A stretch of DNA of 17,293 nt from Kiritimatiellia bacterium (lineage in GTDB: Bacteria > Verrucomicrobiota > Kiritimatiellia > RFP12 > DVOR01), in contig CAAGNN010000092.1 in the NCBI GenBank assembly GCA_900771325.1, positions 1 to 17,293 on the forward strand, in the 5' to 3' direction. Positions 14,044 through 17,293 of this stretch are shown here, piece after piece. A program made the translations under genes and the position numbers. The notes under the pieces are model-generated. The model saw only the letters and a program-made list of their open reading frames with translations, did not search any database and was not told the DNA's origin. Positions within the stretch are counted from its first letter, which is position 1. Every line of letters starts with the position of its first letter.

Positions 14044-16464
14044 TTACGCCTCGCGAATCTCCACGCCCAGGGTCTCCTTGAGCGCGGCGGCAATCTTGGC
14101 GAAGGCGGCGTTCACTTCGCCATCGGTGAGGGTCCGCTCGGCGGAGCGGAACTCGAGGGTATAGCCCATCGAGCGCTTCCCGGCACCAATCGCCTTCGAG
14201 GTGAAAATATCAAAGAGCGCCACATCGGTCAATTCGGCAGGCGCGGCCTTGCGAATCGTCTTGACGATCGTCTCGTGGGTGAGCGACTCGGGCGCGATGA
14301 AAGCAATATCCTTGCGGCTGGCCGGGAACTGCGGCACGGGCTTGAGGCGCGGCAGAGCATCGAGCCCCTTGGTCAGCTGCGCCAAGTCGAGCTCGGCCAC
14401 CACCAAAGGCGTATTCAGGCGGAACTTGTGGCGCATCGCCGCGCTCACCGCCCCCATCAAGCCCACGCGCTTGCGCCCCAGGCAAATCTCCACGGCAAAG
14501 CCCGGCGCGAAGGCCGGATGGTTGCAGGCGAAGAAACCAAAGCGCGGGGCGTGCAGCCGCTCGCAGAGCGCCTCGACCGCGCCCTTGAGCCAGAGCAGGG
14601 CCTCCTCGTCGCGCACCGCCGCGCGGCGGTTAAGCGCGTCGCGCCCAAAGGGCCCCATCATCCCCAGCGACACCTTTTCCGCCTCCACCGGCGCGCCGCT
14701 CTTGGCGTCCACCGAGAAGACGCGCCCCACCTCGAAGAGCGCCGCGCTCTCCACCTGCCGCGAGGCATTCCGCCCCAGCGAAGCAATCAGCTGCGGCAGC
14801 AGCGACTCGCGCAGCACACCGTAGTCCGCCGAGACCGGGTTCGGGATCGCCAGGCGGTTCTTGACCGTCGGGTCGAAGCCCTCCAGCTCGCCGGCGGAGA
14901 GGAAGGAGTAGTGCATCGCCTCGGTGAAGCCCAGCGAGAGCAGCGCGTGGCGCACGGCGCACTTGGCGCGGAAGCTCTCCTCGGGCAACTGCGAGACGGC
15001 CGCGAGGGTCGGCAACTGCGTGGGAATGGCGTCCAGACCATTCATCCGCGTCACCTCTTCAATCAGGTCCGCCTCGCGCGTCAGGTCATACCGCCAGCTC
15101 GGGCTGCGGAAGATCGCCCGCTCGCCATCGCCCGAGACCTTCTCGATCCCCAGCGAGGTCAAGATTTCATCCACCCGCTCCGGCGCCACGGCCACGCCGA
15201 TGACCTCGTTCACGCGCTTGTAGGAGAGCGGCACATCGATCGGCTCGGTCGGGCGGTTATCGACATCAATCACCCCCGCGCACGCCGTCGCCCCGCCATA
15301 CTTCACCAGCAGACTCACCGCGCGGCGGCTTGCCTCGTCGGCCAAATCCCGGTCCACCCCGCGCGCGAAGCGATAAGTCGCCTCGGAGTTCATCCCCAGG
15401 GCCGTGGCCGTAAACTTCACACTCGCCGCGTCGAAGAGGGCCGACTCCAGCAGCACCGTGCCGGTGGCATTCTCCACCTCGGTCTCCTCGCCGCCCATAA
15501 TCCCCGCCACGGCCGTCGCCTTCTGCGGGTCGGCAATCACCAACATCGTCTCATCGAGCGCGCGCTCCTTGCCATCGAGCGTCCGCAGCTTCTCCCCGGC
15601 CTTCGCGCGGCGCACCACAATCGTCCGCTCGGCCAAGGTCGTATGGTCAAAGGCGTGCAACGGCTGCCCGAGCTCGAGCATCACATAATTCGTCACATCC
15701 ACCGCCAGCCCCAGCGACCGCTGACCGCAAGCCTCCAGCCGCTGCACCATCCACGCCGGCGTCGGCGCCTTGGGGTCCAGCCCCGTCACCACGCGCGCGG
15801 TATAGCGCGGGCAAAGCTCGGGCGCCTCGACCACCACCTTGGCCATCTGCTCAACCGGCACCCCGGCCTCCGGGAAGTCCACCGCCACCGCCTTCAGCGG
15901 CCGATGCAACAGCGCCGCCAACTCGCGCGCGATCCCGCGCACCGAAAGGCAGTCCGAGCGATTCCACGTCACCTCCAGGTCGTAGACCGTCTCCGCCGGC
16001 GGCATAAAGGGCTGCACACTCGCCCCCGCCACCGCCTCGGCCGGCAACTCCCAAATCCCATCGTGCGCCCCGCCCAGACCCAGTTCGTCCTTCGAGCAGA
16101 GCATTCCGAAGCTCTCCACCCCGCGCAACTTCCCCTTCTTGATCGTAAATCCCTCGGGCCCGGGCATCACCGCGCCAATCTTCGCCAGCGGCGCCTTCAC
16201 CCCCGTGCGCACATTCGGTGCCCCACAGACAATCTGCAGCGTCTCGGTGCCATCAAAGACCTTGCACACATGCAAGTGATCCGAATCGGGATGCGCCTGG
16301 CAATCGACCACCTCGCCCACCACAAAGTGCCCATCGAGCACCACCCCGGTCGACTCAATCCCCTCGACCTCAACACCCGAGAAGGTCAGCAGGTCCGAGA
16401 CCCCCTGAACCGTCTGGTCGCTCAAATCCACAAACTCATTCAGCCAACTCAGCGAAACGCGCAT
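14044..16464 (-). CDS. pheT: Phenylalanine--tRNA ligase beta subunit
   Basis: Large subunit of the (alpha-beta)2 PheRS, which charges tRNA-Phe. The 806 aa match the full-length bacterial form. N-terminal MRVSLSWLNEFVDL is diagnostic. A tRNA-binding OB domain spans about 37-145 (VGEVVDCQAHPDSDHLHVCKV, VCGAPNVRTG). B3/B4 editing-type regions follow (about 200-380, with HAFD and VAGIMGGEETEV), then B5 (about 395-470), a catalytic-like core (about 470-690) and the C-terminal FDX-ACB domain (about 710-805, beginning PQFPASRKDIAFI). I chose ATG 16464, with TTGGAG 7 nt upstream, over the in-frame TTG at 16476, which lies within that site. pheS is not in the window; upstream is a divergent lipoprotein gene, so pheT has its own promoter here. 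Confidence 0.97.
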   Translation of the reverse strand: MRVSLSWLNEFVDLSDQTVQGVSDLLTFSGVEVEGIESTGVVLDGHFVVGEVVDCQAHPDSDHLHVCKVFDGTETLQIVCGAPNVRTGVKAPLAKIGAVMPGPEGFTIKKGKLRGVESFGMLCSKDELGLGGAHDGIWELPAEAVAGASVQPFMPPAETVYDLEVTWNRSDCLSVRGIARELAALLHRPLKAVAVDFPEAGVPVEQMAKVVVEAPELCPRYTARVVTGLDPKAPTPAWMVQRLEACGQRSLGLAVDVTNYVMLELGQPLHAFDHTTLAERTIVVRRAKAGEKLRTLDGKERALDETMLVIADPQKATAVAGIMGGEETEVENATGTVLLESALFDAASVKFTATALGMNSEATYRFARGVDRDLADEASRRAVSLLVKYGGATACAGVIDVDNRPTEPIDVPLSYKRVNEVIGVAVAPERVDEILTSLGIEKVSGDGERAIFRSPSWRYDLTREADLIEEVTRMNGLDAIPTQLPTLAAVSQLPEESFRAKCAVRHALLSLGFTEAMHYSFLSAGELEGFDPTVKNRLAIPNPVSADYGVLRESLLPQLIASLGRNASRQVESAALFEVGRVFSVDAKSGAPVEAEKVSLGMMGPFGRDALNRRAAVRDEEALLWLKGAVEALCERLHAPRFGFFACNHPAFAPGFAVEICLGRKRVGLMGAVSAAMRHKFRLNTPLVVAELDLAQLTKGLDALPRLKPVPQFPASRKDIAFIAPESLTHETIVKTIRKAAPAELTDVALFDIFTSKAIGAGKRSMGYTLEFRSAERTLTDGEVNAAFAKIAAALKETLGVEIREA

Positions 16465-16546
16465 GTCGCACTCCAATAGAACTCACAAAACGCCGCCATT
16501 CTACCACACTCTCTCTCCCCGCGCACACACCCGCCCCCAGGGGATG

Positions 16547-16569
16547 AACGATTCAAGGATTTAATCGTT
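16547..16569. promoter_or_regulatory. Inverted repeat, possible operator or leader hairpin
   Basis: A perfect 7-bp inverted repeat, AACGATT-N9-AATCGTT, in the pheT/lipoprotein divergent region. It falls about 20-40 nt downstream of the transcription start predicted from the TATAAT on the pheT side, so it could be an operator or a small leader hairpin. Confidence 0.4.
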
Positions 16570-16594
16570 GCTCTCCGGCGGGGGATGGCCTTCT

Positions 16595-16600
16595 ATTATA
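16595..16600 (-). promoter_or_regulatory. Possible pheT promoter (-10 TATAAT)
   Basis: A perfect TATAAT on the minus strand, about 130 nt upstream of the pheT ATG. The region 17-18 nt upstream (TCTCCC) does not resemble a -35 box, so the call rests on the -10 alone. Arms GCTCTCC (16570-16576) and GGAGAGC (16619-16625) form an inverted repeat around it. Confidence 0.35.
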
Positions 16601-16636
16601 TAGGTACGCGCGCGCGAGGGAGAGCGTGCCGAGGTC

Positions 16637-16665
16637 TTGGCGGGGCGGGGGAAATGCGCTATGCT
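16637..16665 (+). promoter_or_regulatory. Sigma70-like promoter of the LA_2272-type lipoprotein gene
   Basis: -35 TTGGCG (16637-16642), a 17-nt spacer and -10 TATGCT (16660-16665). Transcription would start near 16672, giving a leader of only about 18 nt that holds the AAAGGAG ribosome-binding site (16677-16683). Confidence 0.6.
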
Positions 16666-16689
16666 ATGGGGCAATGAAAGGAGTAGCAG

Positions 16690-17262
16690 ATGATGCGGCA
16701 ATGGGTTAGGATTTTCTTGGGCGTGGCGTTGGGCGTGGTGATGGCCGGCTGCCAGAGTAGCTCGTGCGCAGTGATTGGCGCGGCGGAGGGGAGGCTGGCT
16801 TCCGAGCCGGCCCATCGCTGTCTCTCGCTCTGCCTGGGCTCAGCCGCGGTCGAGCAGCCCAACCAGCTCAACTACACCGGTCTGCTCCTGGGGCTGATGC
16901 ACAACGCCCTCCCGCCCGATGACATCCAGCGCGCCCTCCTCGACGAGCAGTGCAACCTCACCGGGCTCTCCCTCCAACTGCTCGAGCAGACTCAGGTGGG
17001 CACCGTGTGCGGCCTCACCGTGAGCGGCCTCTTCGCCGACACCGCCGAGCTCCGCGGTCTGCAACTCTCCCTCCTGGCCAACCGCGCTGACACGCTCGGT
17101 GGTGCCCAACTGGCCTTGGCGATGAACCGCGCCGCCGGCGAGGCCACTGGGCTCCAGATTGGCCTCCTGAATGTAGCCACCGATCTGCACGGTCTCCAGA
17201 TTGGGCTCCTCAATATCAATCGCTCGGGCTGGGTTCTCCCGCTCCTCAACTTCGCCTGGTAA
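16690..17262 (+). CDS. LA_2272-type repeat lipoprotein
   Basis: A 190-aa predicted lipoprotein. The signal peptide is MMRQWVRIFLGVALG with lipobox VMAGC, lipidated at Cys21. The C-terminal half consists of short repeats of the form GLQ(I/L)(G/S)LLN: GLSLQLLEQ, GLTVSGLFAD, GLQLSLLAN, GAQLALAMN, GLQIGLLNVAT and GLQIGLLNINRSG, ending LPLLNFAW. This pattern is that of the LA_2272 surface-repeat family known from Leptospira and other bacteria; its function is unknown. The alternating hydrophobic pattern suggests a beta-solenoid or beta-rich surface domain. ATG 16690 is preceded by AAAGGAG at good spacing and its own promoter. It is divergent from pheT with no evident functional link. A hairpin starts about 14 nt after its stop. 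Confidence 0.75.
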   Translation: MMRQWVRIFLGVALGVVMAGCQSSSCAVIGAAEGRLASEPAHRCLSLCLGSAAVEQPNQLNYTGLLLGLMHNALPPDDIQRALLDEQCNLTGLSLQLLEQTQVGTVCGLTVSGLFADTAELRGLQLSLLANRADTLGGAQLALAMNRAAGEATGLQIGLLNVATDLHGLQIGLLNINRSGWVLPLLNFAW

Positions 17263-17276
17263 GCCTTGCGGCGAGG

Positions 17277-17293
17277 TGGGGGCTTGCCGCCCC
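17277..17293 (+). repeat. Start of a third three-hairpin element copy (cut by window end)
   Basis: GGGGGC-TTGCC-GCCCC, matching the first stem of the elements at 8597 and 9026 with a changed loop, again about 14 nt after a stop codon. Only the first stem is visible. Confidence 0.5.

Noticed and set aside
13921..16479. 852-aa open frame on the plus strand opposite pheT
   Set aside because: It is a shadow of pheT: rich in Arg, His and Gln with no domain, while the minus strand has full PheT motifs.

Overview
The window is GC-rich bacterial DNA that is almost fully coding. It comes from a Gram-negative with an outer membrane: it carries lpxK (lipid A), an Mla/MCE lipid-transport operon and several lipoproteins. 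The PurF-like protein with a GTDYHSH…GTxRGGM start, a DUF6057-like membrane protein and an LA_2272-type repeat lipoprotein together point to the PVC/FCB side of the tree (Verrucomicrobiota, Kiritimatiellota or Lentisphaerota), probably an anaerobe. This placement is an inference from gene content; no marker rRNA is present.

Region 1 (1-8581, all plus strand): a 5'-truncated PurF-like glutamine amidotransferase/phosphoribosyltransferase, lpxK, a small GxxExxY-family PD-(D/E)xK-like protein, murJ (lipid II flippase), a HAD hydrolase, a DUF6057-like membrane protein and pyrC (dihydroorotase). Spacing is tight except around the GxxExxY gene, which sits between two inverted 58-bp arms built from 10-bp CACAAAG units and looks like a compact mobile cassette inserted between lpxK and murJ. 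PurF-like and PyrC are nucleotide-synthesis functions; LpxK and MurJ are envelope functions.

Region 2 (8582-9040): a non-coding gap between convergent genes, packed with repeats. Two inverted copies of a three-hairpin element each lie about 15 nt after a stop codon. Between them are a 22-bp tandem repeat, a widespread intergenic motif and a heptanucleotide array.

Region 3 (9041-13683, minus strand): an Mla/MCE phospholipid-transport operon read right to left: an unknown exported protein, a STAS-MlaE permease fusion, an MlaF ATPase, an MlaD (MCE) protein and a PqiC-like lipoprotein. Together they would form an inner-membrane ABC complex moving lipids across the envelope. No mlaC is seen.

Region 4 (13684-17293): a 360-bp gap with a hairpin plus T-run, then pheT (minus strand, without pheS), a divergent regulatory region, and a plus-strand lipoprotein of the LA_2272 repeat type with a good sigma70-like promoter. 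The window ends inside what looks like a third copy of the first hairpin.

The most unusual signals are repeat-based: the GxxExxY cassette, three families of 7-bp tandem repeats that sit between and inside genes, and the covarying three-hairpin elements after stop codons.
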